Origin: Bosea sp. 124
Lineage (GTDB): Bacteria > Pseudomonadota > Alphaproteobacteria > Rhizobiales > Beijerinckiaceae
DNA: 64,000 nt
Direction: 5' to 3'
Assembly: GCF_003046175.1 (NCBI RefSeq)
Contig: NZ_PZZM01000001.1
Location: 310,001 to 374,000 of the forward strand
The translations under genes were made by a program, and so were the position numbers. The notes beneath the pieces were generated by a model. That model was given only the letters and a program-made list of their open reading frames with translations, ran no database searches and was not told the origin of the DNA. Of the stretch, positions 38,001 through 46,848 are shown piece by piece. Positions within the stretch are counted from its first letter, which is position 1. Each line of letters begins with the position of its first letter.

Positions 38001-38604
38001 CGTGTTCCGCGAGTTCCAGCGGCTCGACCAGGGCGCCAGGGTGGCCCGCGGGCTGGGTCTCGGGCTTTCGATCGTCCAGCGCATCGCGCGCACCCTCGAC
38101 CACAAGCTGACGCTCGACTCCGTGCCCGGCCGCGGCAGCCGCTTCGCCGTCCTGGTGCCGCGCGCCTCGCCCCTGCCCGAAATGAGCACGAGCGCCGCGC
38201 CGCGACAGATCCCGGCCGGGCAGCTCGCCGGGCTCAAGCTGCTCGTCATCGACAACGAGCCGGCGATCCTCGACGGGATGAAGCGGCTGCTCGAAGGCTG
38301 GGGCTGCAGCGTCACGACGGCGGCCGGGCTCGACGAGGCGCTGGTGCTGCTGAAGCGGCGCGAGCCCGATGTCGTGATCGCGGACTACCATCTCGACCAT
38401 GGCAACGGCCTGACCGCGATCAGCACCGTGCGCGAGCGCTCGCGGTCGCCGATGCCGGCGATCCTGCTGACCGCCGACCGCACCCCGAATGTGCGCGAGG
38501 CCGCTGCGGCGCTCGACGTCCATCTGCTCAACAAGCCGCTGAAGCCCGGCGCGCTGCGGGCGCTGCTGGCGCAATGGCGGGCGACACGCGTGGCAGCAGA
38601 ATGA
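35035..38604 (+). CDS. Hybrid sensor histidine kinase with a sodium-solute-symporter-like sensor
   Basis: A 1189-residue inner-membrane protein. Residues about 1-560 hold around 13 membrane helices resembling sodium:solute symporters (PutP-like). A PAS domain (about 660-770, RDILQHGLDHAGQGITVLDRD) precedes a coiled coil and the HisKA domain with the phosphoacceptor H836 in SHDILQPLN. The ATPase domain has the N box NLVSNAIKYT (near 945) and G1 DTGLGIPQG. A receiver domain from about 1068 has the phosphoacceptor D1117 in ADYHLDHG. No partner response regulator is adjacent. The arrangement matches the NahK/ErcS-type kinases, which control motility, biofilm or carbon use. Confidence 0.93.
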   Translation: MIPAWSVVLVALAYLCALFAIAHAADTSGRRLISGRARATIYALALGVYCTSWTFYGSVGFASRAGLDFLGIYVGPILVIGFGHRFVGRIVSIAKSQNITSIADFVGARYGKSERVAALVCLVAVIGALPYIALQLKAVASSLSVLLTAAGGRPAPPDVPVLTDLAFLVALVLAGFACAFGTRHIDATEHQDGLVLAIAVESLVKLVAFLVLGVFVVYGLYDGAGDLLAQASKLPDGMAPIWERTSSWPTFLTLTLLSACAALLLARQFHMTIVENRDARDVRRAAWMFPIYLVLINLFVLPLAMAGELMMPGSGVDRDMTVLLLPLQRDAGLLALLVFVGGLSAATAMVIVASVALAIMISNHLVMPVLLRGRRGLSDPAGSKAQLEAQGAGNGTMGGDLGSQVVIIRRVAILCVILLGYAYYRAAGEAALVSIGLLSFAATAQIAPAFFGGLVWRRGTALGAAAGLIIGIATWAYTLLMPSLAHPGGYWSAIVALGPLGKAALRPEALLGLDLPALPHGVLWSLGLNILAYIGFSLLRPANAMERLQANAFVESDRATMAQSFSLWRSSVTESELQSTIGRYLGQERTQRAFEGFASSRGEEPTPGRDADIHLLRFGEHLLSSAIGAASSRLVLSLLLRRRNLTTEAAFKLLDDASAALQYNRDILQHGLDHAGQGITVLDRDLRLLAWNQAFIQLYDLPGSMVRFGTGLDEIVRYNAARGAYGDGQQDELMAARLQSFVRDREPVRLKLYPSKKVIEIRTNPLPDGGFVTTYTDITEAVEAQEELERTNESLERRVVERTEEILHVNAELQRAKGQAEEANASKTRFLAAASHDILQPLNAARLYATSLVERDRAAGTPDLAENIDASLDAVEEILTALLEISRLDGGALKPEITSFRLDELMRQLQREFEPSAQEKGLKLVFMPTGLALRSDRRLLRRLLQNLVSNAIKYTPSGKVLIGARRRGAQISVEVLDTGLGIPQGKQKTVFREFQRLDQGARVARGLGLGLSIVQRIARTLDHKLTLDSVPGRGSRFAVLVPRASPLPEMSTSAAPRQIPAGQLAGLKLLVIDNEPAILDGMKRLLEGWGCSVTTAAGLDEALVLLKRREPDVVIADYHLDHGNGLTAISTVRERSRSPMPAILLTADRTPNVREAAAALDVHLLNKPLKPGALRALLAQWRATRVAAE

Positions 38605-38655
38605 ATCCGGCTCGCGGAATCGGCAGCAGGCCGACATAATCGACGGCTACAGCAT

Positions 38656-38698
38656 CGGCTTTTCCCGAAAGCCGCATTGCGCCTTTCGGGCCGACGCT
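38656..38698. repeat. Dispersed hairpin repeat, family C copy 1
   Basis: CGGCTTT...AAAGCCG hairpin (38656-38674) followed by CATTGCGCCTTTCGGGCCGA. It aligns over its whole length with a second copy at 46849-46890. It lies about 50 bases after the histidine kinase stop. Confidence 0.8.
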
Positions 38699-38742
38699 CC
38701 AAGTCCGGCTTTCTGCGACGAGCCGCAACAGGACATTTCCCG

Positions 38743-39255
38743 ATGCCGACCCTGCATGTCTCGTCCCTGTCGAAACTCCACGATACCGTGGCCGCGGTGA
38801 GCGCCAGCCATCTCGTGACGCTGATCAACGTCAACACCGTGGTCGAGCGGCCCGCCGGCATCAGCGAGAGCAATCATCTCTTCCTCGGCATGTCCGACAT
38901 CAGTGCCCCGATGGAGGGTCATGTCGTCCCGGAGGAGGAGCATGTCGAACGTTTCCTCGCCTTCGTGCGCAGGTGGGACCGCTCTGCCCCACTCGTGATC
39001 CATTGCTGGGCAGGGATCAGCCGCTCGACGGCCGCCGCCTATATCGCCGCCTGTGCGCTGGCCCCTGCTCGGGAGGAGGACGAGATCGCGCGGGAGCTGC
39101 GCGGCGCCTCGCCCTCCGCGACGCCCAATGCCCGCCTTGTGGCGATCGCGGACGGGCTGCTGCGCCGCGACGGCCGCATGAGCACGGCCATCGAGCGGAT
39201 CGGGCGCGGTGCAGACGCCTTCGAGGGCACGCCGTTCTCGCTGCGGCTCGGCTGA
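38743..39255 (+). CDS. Tyrosine/dual-specificity-type protein phosphatase
   Basis: A 170-residue cysteine-dependent phosphatase. The C-x5-R loop is HCWAGISRS with Cys88 as nucleophile and Arg94, followed by the helix TAAAYIAACALA. The Asp that acts as general acid would lie in the preceding loop. Small bacterial enzymes of this kind remove phosphate from tyrosine or from polyphosphoinositide-like substrates. AGGA lies about 10 bases before the ATG at 38743. No kinase or capsule genes are adjacent other than the hybrid kinase upstream, so its target is unknown. Confidence 0.85.
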   Translation: MPTLHVSSLSKLHDTVAAVSASHLVTLINVNTVVERPAGISESNHLFLGMSDISAPMEGHVVPEEEHVERFLAFVRRWDRSAPLVIHCWAGISRSTAAAYIAACALAPAREEDEIARELRGASPSATPNARLVAIADGLLRRDGRMSTAIERIGRGADAFEGTPFSLRLG

Positions 39256-39401
39256 ATCCGGAAGGCTTTTCGTCAGACAGCTTCGTGCGGGCTGCGACAT
39301 CATTGCCACCGATATCGGCGCACTCTCCCAAAATCGATGCAGAAAATTGCTTGCGCTGCAGGGAATTTGCGACAATGCATCACGCGGGGGATACCGGAAT
39401 C

Positions 39402-39866
39402 ATGACCATCGAACTCGACTCACGCGACCGCGCCATCCTGCGCATCCTGCAGGCCGATGGACGCATCACGAACTCCGACCTGGCGGAGAAGGTGCATCTG
39501 TCGCCCTCGGCCTGCCTGCGCCGGGTGCGGCAGCTCGAGGAGAGCGGGCTGATCCGTGGCTACGCCATGATCCTCGACGACAAGATCGCGGGCTTTCCGG
39601 GCACCGCCTTCGTGTTCGTCACGCTCGACCAGCAGGGCCGTGCCTCGCTGGAAGGCTTCGAGCAGGCCGTGCTGAACCTGCCCGAGATCCTGGAGTGCCA
39701 TCTGCTCGCCGGGGCGCATGACTATCTGATGCGCGTGATCTACCGCGACAGCGCCGATTTCGAGCGCATCCACACCGACATCATCACGCAGCTTCCGGGC
39801 GTCACCCGCGTGCAGTCGACGCTGACGCTGCGCAGCATCAAGAAAAGCTCGGCGCTGCCGGTCTGA
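39402..39866 (+). CDS. Lrp/AsnC family transcriptional regulator
   Basis: A 154-residue regulator: helix-turn-helix at the start ([43 protein letters not shown]) and a RAM ligand-binding domain (about 65-150) with VFVTLDQQG and [16 protein letters not shown]. It likely senses an amino acid as an octamer. An in-frame ATG at 39375 is possible, but 39402 places the helix-turn-helix at the usual distance. The target is unclear: no transporter or aminotransferase gene is directly adjacent. Confidence 0.9.
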   Translation: MTIELDSRDRAILRILQADGRITNSDLAEKVHLSPSACLRRVRQLEESGLIRGYAMILDDKIAGFPGTAFVFVTLDQQGRASLEGFEQAVLNLPEILECHLLAGAHDYLMRVIYRDSADFERIHTDIITQLPGVTRVQSTLTLRSIKKSSALPV

Positions 39867-39957
39867 CGATCGTCAGGAGCGTGGGCGACGTCGGCGCGAC
39901 GGGGTTGCAGGGGGCGCCGCTCCGGCGGATAAGCATCCCGCAAACGGGAATCATGCT

Positions 39958-40215
39958 GTGAGCGAAGCCACGACCAATGACGACGTCGCTGCCCTGCCCT
40001 TCGAGGCGGCGCTGAAGCAGCTCGAGGACATCGTCGCCCGGCTGGAGCGGGGCGACGTGCCGCTCGAGGAATCAATCGCGATCTACACCCGCGGCGAGAC
40101 GCTGAAGGCGCGTTGCGACGCGCTGCTGAAGCAGGCGGAAGCGCGCATCGAGAAGATTACGCTCAGTGCCGACGGCAAGCCGACGGGAACCGCCCCACTC
40201 GACGTCGACAAGTAA
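39958..40215 (+). CDS. xseB: Exodeoxyribonuclease VII small subunit
   Basis: The 85-residue small subunit of the ExoVII single-strand nuclease, which trims DNA ends. It opens with [37 protein letters not shown] and its coiled-coil shape is typical. The start is GTG. A palindrome (39934-39957) lies just before it. The partner xseA is not in the window. In many Hyphomicrobiales dxs and tlyA follow directly; here a 3.8-kb block of unrelated genes intervenes. Confidence 0.93.
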   Translation: MSEATTNDDVAALPFEAALKQLEDIVARLERGDVPLEESIAIYTRGETLKARCDALLKQAEARIEKITLSADGKPTGTAPLDVDK

Positions 40216-40238
40216 GCGTCGACAAGTAAGACCTGTCG

Positions 40239-41171
40239 TCAGAGGCGCTCCGCGGTCCCCCCCGCCCATGGCACGAGGCGGCCGATCAGCCCCTCGACCA
40301 GTGCCGCGACATGGCGGACGCCGGCATCATTGGCCCGGCGCCTGTGCCAGGCGAGATGGAGCGGGAAGCCCTCGACCGGGATCGGCGGCGCCAGCGCGAT
40401 CAGCTCTGCCCGCGCCGATTCGGGCAGGCAGCGGCTCGGCAGCAGCGCAATCAGGTCGGAGCCGACCAGCAGCGGCGGCACCATCATGAAGCTCGGCACG
40501 ACGATGCCGAGCTGGCGGGCGCGCCCGATCCGCGCCAGCGCCTCGTCGAGCGCGCCCCTGGTCTCGCCACGGCCCGACACGAGCACATGCCGAAAGGCGA
40601 GCCAGGCATCGAGGTCGAAGCCGGCGCTGGCGGGATGGTTCTTGCGCATCGCAGCGAGATAGGTTTCGCGGAGAAGCTCCTTGCGCGTGAAATCGGCGTC
40701 CATAGCCGGGAAGACGGAGACAGCGAGGTCGATCGTGCTGCGCCCGAGCCCGTCGAGCGCCGCCGCGGCGCCATGCCAGGGCATGATCGCGAGCGTGATG
40801 CCGGGCGCCGAGCGTGCCAGCTCCGCCTGCAGCGCGGGCGCGATCACGACGGCCGGATGATCGGCCATGACGAGGCGGACGGTCTGGCGCAGCGTCGACA
40901 GTTCGGTCTCGCGCGGTTCGAGCAGAGCCGCCATGCCGGCGAGCACGTCCTTGACCGGCTGGGCCAGCGCCTGCGCCTTCGGTGTGAGGCCCATGCCGCC
41001 GGCACCGCGCTCCAGCAGCCGGTCCCCGAAAAGCTGGCGGCAGCGCTCCAGCGCGCTCGACGCCGCCGGCTGCGACAGGCCGAGGCGCTGCGCCGCGCGC
41101 GAGACATGGGCCTCGTCGAGCAGGGCGTCCAGCACCACCAGGAGGTTGAGATCGACGGCGCGCAAATTCAT
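40239..41171 (-). CDS. LysR family regulator, divergent from the flavoprotein/pirin pair
   Basis: A 310-residue regulator of the NodD-like branch: MNLRAVDLNLLVVLDALLDEAHVSRAAQRLGLSQPAASSALERCRQLF is the winged-helix domain, and a substrate-binding domain follows (about 90-300). It is divergent from the flavoprotein gene with an 85-base gap holding palindromic sequences (41185-41212). Family precedent suggests it activates the flavoprotein gene in response to a small aromatic or electrophile. Confidence 0.9.
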   Translation of the reverse strand: MNLRAVDLNLLVVLDALLDEAHVSRAAQRLGLSQPAASSALERCRQLFGDRLLERGAGGMGLTPKAQALAQPVKDVLAGMAALLEPRETELSTLRQTVRLVMADHPAVVIAPALQAELARSAPGITLAIMPWHGAAAALDGLGRSTIDLAVSVFPAMDADFTRKELLRETYLAAMRKNHPASAGFDLDAWLAFRHVLVSGRGETRGALDEALARIGRARQLGIVVPSFMMVPPLLVGSDLIALLPSRCLPESARAELIALAPPIPVEGFPLHLAWHRRRANDAGVRHVAALVEGLIGRLVPWAGGTAERL

Positions 41172-41184
41172 GAAACGGATAGTA

Positions 41185-41212
41185 CGATATATCGATCATC
41201 CATTGGAATGAT
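41185..41212. promoter_or_regulatory. Palindromes in the LysR/flavoprotein intergenic region
   Basis: The perfect palindrome CGATATATCG (41185-41194) abuts a T-N11-A-type symmetric sequence ATCAT...ATGAT (41195-41212). The region is A+T-rich against the surroundings, as expected for a divergent LysR-controlled promoter. Confidence 0.5.
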
Positions 41213-41256
41213 TTTATTGGAGCCGGCATCCTCCCATCACCGCAAAGGAGGTTGCC

Positions 41257-41817
41257 ATGACGAAGACCCTGATCCTGCTGTTCCACCCCCATTTCGAGCG
41301 TTCGCGTGCCAACAAGGCGCTGTGCGAGGGCGCCAGGAACCTGCCCGAGACCGAGATCGTCGACATGCAGGCGCTTTATCCCGATGGTCAGATCGATGCC
41401 GACGCCGAGGTCGCGAGGCTGCTCGCGGCGGACTCCATCGTCCTGCAGTTTCCGGTGCAGTGGTATTCGACACCGCCGCTGCTCAAGGCCTGGCAAGACG
41501 TGGTCCTGACGCGGATGTTCTACATCGCTTATGAATCCGAGGGCGCGAAGCTCGCCGGCAAGCCTTTGCTCATCGCCGCGACCGCCGGCAATGTCCGACC
41601 CGCCTATGCGGCAGAAGGCATCAACCTGTTCCCGCTGCGCGACTTGCTGAAGCCGCTCCAGGCGACGGCCAACCGCTGCGCCCTGAACTGGCACGAGCCC
41701 TTCCTGATCTACAACGCCCACAAGGCCGATGACGAGGCGCTGCAGGCGGCAAGCGAGCACTTTGCCGTAAGACTGAGCCGCCTGGCGGCCCCGGCGCCGG
41801 CCACCGTCCTGGCCTGA
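41257..41817 (+). CDS. NAD(P)H-dependent flavin oxidoreductase (quinone reductase-like)
   Basis: A 186-residue flavodoxin-fold protein of the KefF/NQO-like group: ILLFHPHFERSRANKALCEGA is the FMN phosphate loop, then VLQFPVQWYSTPPLLKAWQDVVL and a C-terminal AYEGINLFPL-like pair of strands. It should reduce quinones or electrophiles with NAD(P)H in the cytoplasm. AAAGGAGG, close to the ideal ribosome site, precedes the ATG. The pirin gene follows 77 bases later, with a hairpin between them (41826-41852), so the two are probably one transcript. Confidence 0.9.
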   Translation: MTKTLILLFHPHFERSRANKALCEGARNLPETEIVDMQALYPDGQIDADAEVARLLAADSIVLQFPVQWYSTPPLLKAWQDVVLTRMFYIAYESEGAKLAGKPLLIAATAGNVRPAYAAEGINLFPLRDLLKPLQATANRCALNWHEPFLIYNAHKADDEALQAASEHFAVRLSRLAAPAPATVLA

Positions 41818-41825
41818 GAGGGGCC

Positions 41826-41852
41826 GCCTGCAGCAAGGCCCTTGCCGCAGGC
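41826..41852 (+). repeat. Hairpin between the flavoprotein and pirin genes
   Basis: Outer arms GCCTGC and GCAGGC with an inner GCAAGG/CCTTGC stem, starting nine bases after the flavoprotein stop. With no T-run it may set relative expression of the two genes. Confidence 0.55.
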
Positions 41853-41894
41853 GCACGATCCCGGCAGGCTTCAGCCAGCAGAGGAGCCCCCGCC

Positions 41895-42815
41895 ATGTCG
41901 CAACTGCCCGCCGAAGATCCCGTCCCGGGCGACGCCCGTTCCTGCGAGGCGATCGAACAGGTGATCGTGCCGCGCGCCCATGATCTCGGCGGCTTCTCCG
42001 TCCGGCGCGCCCTGCCCTCTATCGGGCGCAAGATGGTCGGCCCCTTCATCTTCTTCGACCAGATGGGGCCGGCCGAGTTCCATCTTGGCGAGGGCCTCGA
42101 TGTCCGCCCTCACCCGCATATCGGGCTCTCGACCGTGACCTATCTGTTCGATGGCGAGATCATGCATCGCGATTCGCTCGGAACCGAGTTGGCAATCCGG
42201 CCGGGTGCGGTCAATCTGATGACGGCGGGACGCGGCATCGTCCATTCCGAGCGCACCGGGCTGGAGGAGCGCCAGAAACCGCCGAAGCTGTTCGGCATTC
42301 AGGCCTGGCTCGCCCTGCCGAAATCGCATGAGGAGACCGCGCCGCAATTCGTCCACCATGCCGCACCCGAACTGCCGAGGATCGTGGAAGGCGGGAAGCG
42401 CATCAGCCTGATCATGGGCTCGGCCTATGGCCAGACCTCGCCGGTCCAATTTCCGTGGGACGCGCTTTATGCCGAAGCCGTGCTCTCGCCTGGCGCGATC
42501 CTGCCGCTCGACCCCGATTACGACGAGCGCGCGATCTATATCGTCTCGGGCAGGATCGACATCGCGGGCGACGAGTTCGGCGCCGGCCAGTTGCTGATCT
42601 TCAAGCCGGGCGACCGCATCTCGATCCTCGGCATCGACCAGAGCCGGCTGATGATCGTCGGCGGCGAGCCAATGGACGGGCCGCGCCATATCTGGTGGAA
42701 TTTCGTCTCCTCCTCGAAGGAACGCATCGACCAGGCCAAGGCGGAGTGGAAGGCCGGCCGCTTCGACACCGTGCCGGGCGACGACGCCGAGTTCATCCCG
42801 TTGCCCGAAGGCTGA
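41895..42815 (+). CDS. Pirin family protein
   Basis: A 306-residue two-cupin protein. The metal-binding residues of the N-terminal cupin are present as H73 and H75 in RPHPHIGLST and H117 and E119 in GIVHSER, the same HxH ... HxE arrangement used for iron in human pirin. Bacterial pirins often have quercetinase activity or modulate transcription; substrates are not determined by sequence. It is downstream of the flavoprotein gene and its last 23 bases overlap the converging MFS gene. Confidence 0.93.
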   Translation: MSQLPAEDPVPGDARSCEAIEQVIVPRAHDLGGFSVRRALPSIGRKMVGPFIFFDQMGPAEFHLGEGLDVRPHPHIGLSTVTYLFDGEIMHRDSLGTELAIRPGAVNLMTAGRGIVHSERTGLEERQKPPKLFGIQAWLALPKSHEETAPQFVHHAAPELPRIVEGGKRISLIMGSAYGQTSPVQFPWDALYAEAVLSPGAILPLDPDYDERAIYIVSGRIDIAGDEFGAGQLLIFKPGDRISILGIDQSRLMIVGGEPMDGPRHIWWNFVSSSKERIDQAKAEWKAGRFDTVPGDDAEFIPLPEG

Positions 42816-44019
42816 GCACCCCCTCCGGCATCTCCCTCAGCCCCGGCATCTTCGACGCCAGGATCGCCAGCGTCGACAGGCCGAACAGCGCGACCGGCAG
42901 CCAGATCGCAGTGGCGAGCCCGAACCACTCGCCTACCAGACCGCCGGCGAGCGCGCCGATCGGGCGCATGCCGTACATCGCCGTGGTCAGCGTCGCGCTG
43001 ACCCGGCCAAGCAGCGGCTGCGGCGTCACGGCCTGGCGCAGGCTGGTCTGGGTGATGAACCAGAGGATCGGGCCAAAGCCGAACAGGAAGAAGGTCAGCG
43101 CCAGCGCATGCCAGCCGAGCGCGACCGGCGCCAGCGCCAGCAGAGTGGCCCCGACGAGGGACGAGGCAGGCCCGAAGACCAGCAGCAGCCCCGTTGGCAG
43201 CCGAGCGATCAGCGTGGCCCCGCCAAGCGCGCCTGCGATCAGCCCCGCGCCATAGACCGAGGAGGCGAGCCCGATCGCCTCCGGCGCGAGCAGCAGGACG
43301 CGGGCGGCATAAGGCGCGGCCAACGCCGTGAAGGCGAAGAAGGCAAGGTTCCAGGCGATGGCGCAAAGCGCGATCGGCCTGAGATAGGGATGGCGGGCGA
43401 CGAACAGTCCTCCCTCCGCGATGGCACGGTGCAGCGGCAGGCGCGGTTGCACTGCGGGCCGTTCTCCCGGAAGCCGCGTCGCCGCCGCCAGCACCAGCGC
43501 GCCGGCCAGGGCACAGACCAGCAGGCCGAACCAGCCTGATCCGCGCGCGACGGCCCAGCCTGCGATCAGCGGCGCGGCGAGACTGAAGCAGGCGCGGCCG
43601 AGTTCGAGCCGGCCGTTGGCGCGCGGCAGGGCCGCGACCGCGACCGCGCGCGGCATCAGCACGAAGATCGACAGTGCGATCACGACCGGCCCCATCGCCG
43701 CGACGAAGGCCGAGCCGGCGAGCATCCAGCCCGGCTCGCCCGTCGCCAGCAGACCCGCGCCCGCCAGCGCACCGACGACCATCAGAACGCCGCCGATGCG
43801 GATCAGGCCGCGCGGCGCGACCCGGTCGGCGAAGACACCGGCGGGAAGCGAAACCAGCAGCCAGGCGGCCGATTGCGCCGCGACCAACAGCCCGACGAGG
43901 CGCGGGCTCGCGCCGGCCTGCGTCGCGGCGAGCGTCATCGTGTCGAGCGCCAGCCTGTCGGCGAACTGGGCCATGATCCCGGCGAGCAGCAAGGCCGGCA
44001 GAAAGGGAGAAGCCATCAT
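42793..44019 (-). CDS. MFS family exporter
   Basis: A 408-residue, 12-helix major facilitator. The first helices hold [18 protein letters not shown] and a loop with a typical [15 protein letters not shown] motif A. The overall layout resembles the EntS/MFS_3 group of drug and siderophore exporters; the substrate is unknown. Two ATGs (44019, 44016) are adjacent. Its 3' end overlaps the pirin gene by 23 bases and its 5' end faces dxs. Confidence 0.9.
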   Translation of the reverse strand: MMASPFLPALLLAGIMAQFADRLALDTMTLAATQAGASPRLVGLLVAAQSAAWLLVSLPAGVFADRVAPRGLIRIGGVLMVVGALAGAGLLATGEPGWMLAGSAFVAAMGPVVIALSIFVLMPRAVAVAALPRANGRLELGRACFSLAAPLIAGWAVARGSGWFGLLVCALAGALVLAAATRLPGERPAVQPRLPLHRAIAEGGLFVARHPYLRPIALCAIAWNLAFFAFTALAAPYAARVLLLAPEAIGLASSVYGAGLIAGALGGATLIARLPTGLLLVFGPASSLVGATLLALAPVALGWHALALTFFLFGFGPILWFITQTSLRQAVTPQPLLGRVSATLTTAMYGMRPIGALAGGLVGEWFGLATAIWLPVALFGLSTLAILASKMPGLREMPEGVLSLRATG

Positions 44020-44171
44020 GCGGGTCCGTGAAAGGGCGTGTCCGGCGGGCTTCGCATCCCGCCGGCCGGGCTCCCACCCGAATCCTGCGCATCCGCTCCA
44101 TCACCGACGCGTTTGCCAGCGTCCGCCGCAGGCTCTATTCCAAACCTTCCTTCAACAGCCAGTGCCGTTTC

Positions 44172-46082
44172 GTGCCACGCCCCCAGACGCCTCTCCTCGA
44201 TACCATCCATGATCCTGCCGATCTGCGGCGGCTCGACGACGCGCGACTGCGCCAGGTCGCCGACGAATTGCGGCTCGAGACCATCGACGCGGTCTCGGTC
44301 ACAGGCGGGCATCTCGGCGCAGGGCTCGGCGTCGTCGAGCTGACGGTCGCTTTGCACCATGTCTTCGAGACCCCGCGCGACCGGCTGATCTGGGACGTCG
44401 GCCACCAGGCCTATCCCCACAAAATCCTGACCGGGCGGCGCGAGCGCATCCGCACGCTGCGCCAGCCCGGCGGCCTCTCCGGCTTCACCCGCCGCACTGA
44501 GAGCGAATACGATCCGTTCGGTGCCGCGCATTCCTCGACCTCGATCTCGGCCGGGCTCGGCATGGCCGTCGCGCGCGACCTCTCCAGCGGCAGCAACAAC
44601 GTCATCGCCGTGATCGGCGACGGGGCGATGTCGGCGGGCATGGCCTATGAGGCGATGAACAATGCGGGTGCGCTCGGCTCTCGCCTCGTCGTCATCCTCA
44701 ACGACAACGACATGTCGATCGCGCCGCCGGTCGGTGCCATGTCGGCCTATCTGGCCAGGCTCGTCTCGGGGCGGACCTATCGCTCGATCCGCGAGATCGC
44801 CAAGCACATGGCCGAGCGGCTGCCGCGCTTCTTCCAGGACAAGGCCAAGCGGACGGAGGAGTTCGCGCGCGGCTTCTTCACCGGCGGCACGCTGTTCGAG
44901 GAACTCGGCTTCTACTATGTCGGCCCGATCGACGGTCACAATCTCGACCATCTGCTGCCGGTGCTGCGCAATGTCCGCGATTCCGGCACCGGCCCGGTTC
45001 TCGTCCATGTCGTGACGCAGAAGGGCAAGGGCTATGCCCCGGCCGAGGCCAGCGCCGACAAATATCACGGCGTCGTCCGCTTCGACCCCGTCACCGGGCA
45101 GCAGGCCAAGGCTCCGGCCAATGCGCCGAGCTATACGGCGGTCTTCGGGAACGCGCTGATCAAGGCGGCGCGCGAGGACGACAAGATCGTCGCCGTCACG
45201 GCCGCGATGCCGTCCGGCACCGGCATCGACGCCTTCGGCAAGGAGTTTCCGGGCCGCACCTTCGATGTCGGCATCGCCGAGCAGCATGCAGTGACCTTCG
45301 CCGCCGGCATGGCGACCGAGGGCTACAAGCCGTTCTGCGCGATCTACTCGACCTTCCTGCAGCGCGCCTACGACCAGGTCGTGCATGACGTCGCGATCCA
45401 GAAGCTGCCGGTGCGCTTCGCGCTCGACCGGGCCGGGCTGGTCGGCGCCGACGGGGCGACCCATGCGGGCGCCTTCGACATCGCCTATCTCGCCTGCCTG
45501 CCCGACATGGTGGTGATGGCGGCGGCCGACGAGGCCGAACTGACCCATATGGTCGCGACCGCGGCAGCGTTCAACGAGGGGCCTATCGCCTTCCGCTATC
45601 CGCGCGGCGAGGGCGTGGGGGTCGATATTCCCGATCTCGGCGTGCCGCTGGAGATCGGCCGCGGCCGCATCGTCCGCGAAGGCGCGCGCGTAGCGTTGCT
45701 CTCGCTCGGGACGCGGCTGGCGGAATGCCTGACGGCGGCCGAGCTGCTCGGCCAGCGCGGGCTGTCGACCACCGTCGCGGATGCGCGCTTCGCCAAGCCG
45801 CTCGACGAGGCGCTGATCCTGCGGCTGGCGCGCGAGCACGAGATCCTGGTCACGGTGGAGGAAGGCTCGGTCGGCGGCTTCGGCAGCCATGTGCTGCACC
45901 TGCTCGCCCGCAGCAGCCTGCTCGATGGCGGCCTGAAGGTGCGGACGCTGACGCTGCCGGACATTTTCCAGGACCACGACAAGCCCGAGGTGATGTATGC
46001 GCGGGCCGGGCTCGACGCGGCCGGCATCGTGCGCACGGTCGAGGGCGCGCTCGGGGTCCCAACCGCGATCAAGCGGGCCTGA
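44172..46082 (+). CDS. dxs: 1-deoxy-D-xylulose-5-phosphate synthase
   Basis: First enzyme of the MEP pathway: pyruvate plus glyceraldehyde 3-phosphate to DXP with thiamine diphosphate; feeds isoprenoids, thiamine and pyridoxal. The N-terminal ThDP-binding domain has [19 protein letters not shown]; the transketolase central domain has [15 protein letters not shown]; and the C-terminal domain closes the 636-residue protein. A GTG at 44172 ([14 protein letters not shown]) matches the usual family opening; an ATG at 44028 would add 48 residues and lies within 8 bases of the divergent MFS start, so it is rejected. No ribosome site is obvious. Followed 15 bases on by tlyA. Confidence 0.95.
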   Translation: MPRPQTPLLDTIHDPADLRRLDDARLRQVADELRLETIDAVSVTGGHLGAGLGVVELTVALHHVFETPRDRLIWDVGHQAYPHKILTGRRERIRTLRQPGGLSGFTRRTESEYDPFGAAHSSTSISAGLGMAVARDLSSGSNNVIAVIGDGAMSAGMAYEAMNNAGALGSRLVVILNDNDMSIAPPVGAMSAYLARLVSGRTYRSIREIAKHMAERLPRFFQDKAKRTEEFARGFFTGGTLFEELGFYYVGPIDGHNLDHLLPVLRNVRDSGTGPVLVHVVTQKGKGYAPAEASADKYHGVVRFDPVTGQQAKAPANAPSYTAVFGNALIKAAREDDKIVAVTAAMPSGTGIDAFGKEFPGRTFDVGIAEQHAVTFAAGMATEGYKPFCAIYSTFLQRAYDQVVHDVAIQKLPVRFALDRAGLVGADGATHAGAFDIAYLACLPDMVVMAAADEAELTHMVATAAAFNEGPIAFRYPRGEGVGVDIPDLGVPLEIGRGRIVREGARVALLSLGTRLAECLTAAELLGQRGLSTTVADARFAKPLDEALILRLAREHEILVTVEEGSVGGFGSHVLHLLARSSLLDGGLKVRTLTLPDIFQDHDKPEVMYARAGLDAAGIVRTVEGALGVPTAIKRA

Positions 46083-46097
46083 GCCGGCCCGCCCGCC

Positions 46098-46832
46098 ATG
46101 AAGAGCCGGGCCGACCAGTTGCTCGTCGAGCGGGGGCTGTGCGAGAGCCGCGCCCGCGCCCAGGCTGCGATCGCCGCCGGTCTCGTCACGGTCGATGGCC
46201 GCCCCGTCCGCAAGGCCTCGGAGATGCTGACGAAGACTGCCGTGCTGACGGCGCAGGCGCCGCATCCCTACGTTTCGCGCGGGGGTCTGAAGCTCGCGGA
46301 AGCGCTCGACGTCTTCGGCTTCGATCCCGCAGGCCGGACCTGCCTCGATGTCGGCGCCTCGACGGGCGGCTTCACCGACCTGCTGCTCAGGCGCGGCGCC
46401 CGCCAGGTGATCGCGGTGGATGTCGGGTGCGACCAGCTCCATGCCTCGCTGCGGCGCGATCCGCGCGTGCTCGGGCTCGAGGCGCAGGACATCCGGACGC
46501 TCGCGCCGGGAGAACTGCCGGAGCAGCCTTCGCTGGCGGCGATCGATGTCAGCTTCATCTCGCTGCGGCTGGTGCTGCCGGCGGTGGTCGCGCTGATGGC
46601 GCCGGCCGCGCAGATCGCAGCGCTGATCAAGCCCCAGTTCGAGGCGGGGCGCGCCGCGCTAAAAAAGGGCATCGTCCGCGACGAAGCGGTGCATGACAGC
46701 GTCTGCGCCGAGATCGCGGCGCTGATGGCGGGGCTCGGCTTCACCGTGGCGGGACCGGTCCCCTCCCCGATCGAGGGCGGCGACGGCAACCGCGAATTCC
46801 TGATCGGCGGGCAGCGCGGAGCAACGCTGTAA
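46098..46832 (+). CDS. tlyA: TlyA-type rRNA 2'-O-methyltransferase
   Basis: A 244-residue protein with an N-terminal S4 RNA-binding domain (SRADQLLVERGLCESRARAQAAI) and an FtsJ-like methyltransferase domain with the SAM motif DVGASTGGFT at residues 84-93. TlyA methylates cytidines in 16S and 23S rRNA and influences capreomycin sensitivity in other bacteria; older annotations call it hemolysin. It is directly downstream of dxs and probably in one operon. A hairpin repeat follows its stop. Confidence 0.95.
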   Translation: MKSRADQLLVERGLCESRARAQAAIAAGLVTVDGRPVRKASEMLTKTAVLTAQAPHPYVSRGGLKLAEALDVFGFDPAGRTCLDVGASTGGFTDLLLRRGARQVIAVDVGCDQLHASLRRDPRVLGLEAQDIRTLAPGELPEQPSLAAIDVSFISLRLVLPAVVALMAPAAQIAALIKPQFEAGRAALKKGIVRDEAVHDSVCAEIAALMAGLGFTVAGPVPSPIEGGDGNREFLIGGQRGATL

Positions 46833-46848
46833 GCCATTCAGATCGCGG

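Noticed and set aside
44020..44171. Riboswitch or extended N-terminus before dxs
   Set aside because: I see no thiamine-box (THI) consensus; an ATG at 44028 would give an N-terminal extension without homology.
44016..46442. Open frame of about 800 residues on the minus strand opposite dxs and tlyA
   Set aside because: Composition is Arg/Ala/Asp-rich with no family resemblance, and dxs and tlyA on the other strand are unmistakable; long antisense frames are expected at this G+C content.
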